From the NCBI GenBank assembly GCA_026724425.1, contig JAIUCV010000076.1, forward strand, positions 3,557,501-3,621,500: a stretch of 64,000 bases of DNA, read 5' to 3'. Positions 63,107 through 64,000 of the stretch are shown here, piece after piece (position 1 is the first letter of the stretch; the number at the start of each line of letters is the position of its first letter). Both the position numbers and the translations under genes were made by a program. The DNA comes from Erythrophleum ivorense (taxonomy: Eukaryota > Streptophyta > Magnoliopsida > Fabales > Fabaceae). The notes below the pieces were generated by a model. The model was not told where the DNA came from. It made no database searches and saw nothing but the letters and a program-made list of their open reading frames with translations.

Positions 63107-64000
63107 ATATCAACTCCCCCAGACTTAGGCTTTTGCTTATCCTCAAGCAAGTAAGCATGAAAGAGAGGTTTGAAAACGTGAGAACTCTCAAATCTTTTGG
63201 AAATCCACATTGACGTTTGCTTTAGTAATCTACATAAAACAGCAATGGCATTTAGAATTAAGAACAAGAGTACATACCATGAGTTTTGCAATCATCCCAA
63301 AGCAATCCACTCCTCTTTGGACCATCCAAATTCGCCACCTTTGACTCATTTTGTTTCTAAAGGTGAGGTCTCAACTAGGGAATATCGATCAAATGGCTCA
63401 TAGTCTCTTACCCATCCTCTTTTGATTACACACATGTCTTCCGTCTTGTTTCTCTTCTCTCTTCTCACTTCTTCAAGTTGATTTTTCCCTTTTTAAGGTT
63501 ATCAATGTATTTTTTTTTATCAACTTCATCTCTTTAGTGGTTTAGAGATTTTTATTCTTTGAATGGATCTTCCATAGACGCGAGTATTGATGGTTGTAGC
63601 CACCTAATCCCCGGTTACTTGGATCCATAGACCTCCCATAGACGCGAGTATTGATGGTTGTAGCCACCTAATCCTCGGTTACTTGGACCTTGATGCTTTT
63701 TCTTAAAATTGAAGGGGAGAGAGAGGGAAACCGAACTAGCACAGACTTCACTTGTTGGTGAGGATGAGGAGTCATGCCCTTTGTATGCCAAGCCCCTAGC
63801 TGAGAAGATTAAGTTCATTTGGTGCAGTGTCAAAGATGGATCTTTCTTATGCCCTTAGAGATGTGGGTATTTTTGGTAGATTGATCCAGTCACGGTGCAT
63901 ATGTGGTGAAATATACTGCCAAGAACTGCTCAATGGTCACTTAAACATATGCACAACAATGGTTAGATCCAAGAAAATGTCATAATTCTCGACAAGATTT
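63107..64000 (-). mobile_element. element G internal 3' region (minus strand), runs off the window
   Basis: After the F TSD (63107-63111) one base (63112) completes G's LTR end. Minus-strand AGTCTGGGGGAGT (63125-63113) is G's polypurine tract. The rest is non-coding and closely parallels 25300-26100 of element B, including the duplicated 52-bp block at 63572-63688. G's coding region must lie beyond 64000. Confidence 0.8.

Overview
This window looks like nuclear DNA of a Brassicaceae plant. The basis is AT-rich intergenic sequence, GT-AG introns, three host genes closely resembling Arabidopsis families (CSLB, CSL4, MBD5/6), and repeats typical of crucifer chromatin: Athila-like and chromovirus Ty3/gypsy elements, Helitrons with a TC start and CTAG end, a Tourist-type MITE and a CACTA element. 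I cannot name the genus. I saw no bacterial operon, CRISPR, rRNA gene or tRNA gene.

Positions 1-11500 are the gene-bearing part. They hold the 3' part of a cellulose-synthase-like B gene (660-3860, +), an exosome CSL4 gene (5242-6334, -, six coding exons) and a methyl-CpG-binding-domain gene like MBD5/MBD6 (10472-11453, +, three exons). Between them lie small foldbacks, a MITE-like element and a probable minus-strand Helitron 3' end with a pyrimidine-rich minisatellite.

Positions 14230-64000 are nested transposons, and target-site duplications (TSDs) let the order be read. The deepest layer on the left is a LINE reverse-transcriptase fragment. An old chromovirus (element A, 14318-41921) inserted into it. 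A later received a 3.55-kb Helitron in its 5' LTR (15054-18607), a gag-protease-only Athila-like element B in its gag (19241-27727), and another gag-protease-only element C on the minus strand in its integrase (31826-39660). A Tourist MITE sits in the LINE at 42015-42433. On the right, a minus-strand Athila-like element G runs off the window. It carries a CACTA element (44071-46378) and a truncated chromovirus F (47283-63106, -). F's gag is in turn interrupted by a 12.1-kb Athila-like element D (49381-61491) with a 1951-codon gag-pol frame and a second ORF. LTR pairs of B, C and D are almost identical, so these three are very recent, whereas A is old and full of stops.

Most unusual signals: (1) a palindrome, GGTGTCG-NN-CGACACC, repeated more than 25 times in otherwise unrelated elements (A, F and D), in LTRs, in non-coding DNA and in frame inside D's polyprotein; (2) a conserved bipartite motif just after the stop codon of the main ORF in B, C and D; (3) a second polypurine tract about 1 kb upstream of the real one in B, C and D; (4) a duplicated Gag capsid segment in C; (5) a spliceable-looking intron between gag and protease in A and F. 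D carries the only complete-looking pol here, so it may represent the kind of autonomous partner that B and C would need; that is inference.
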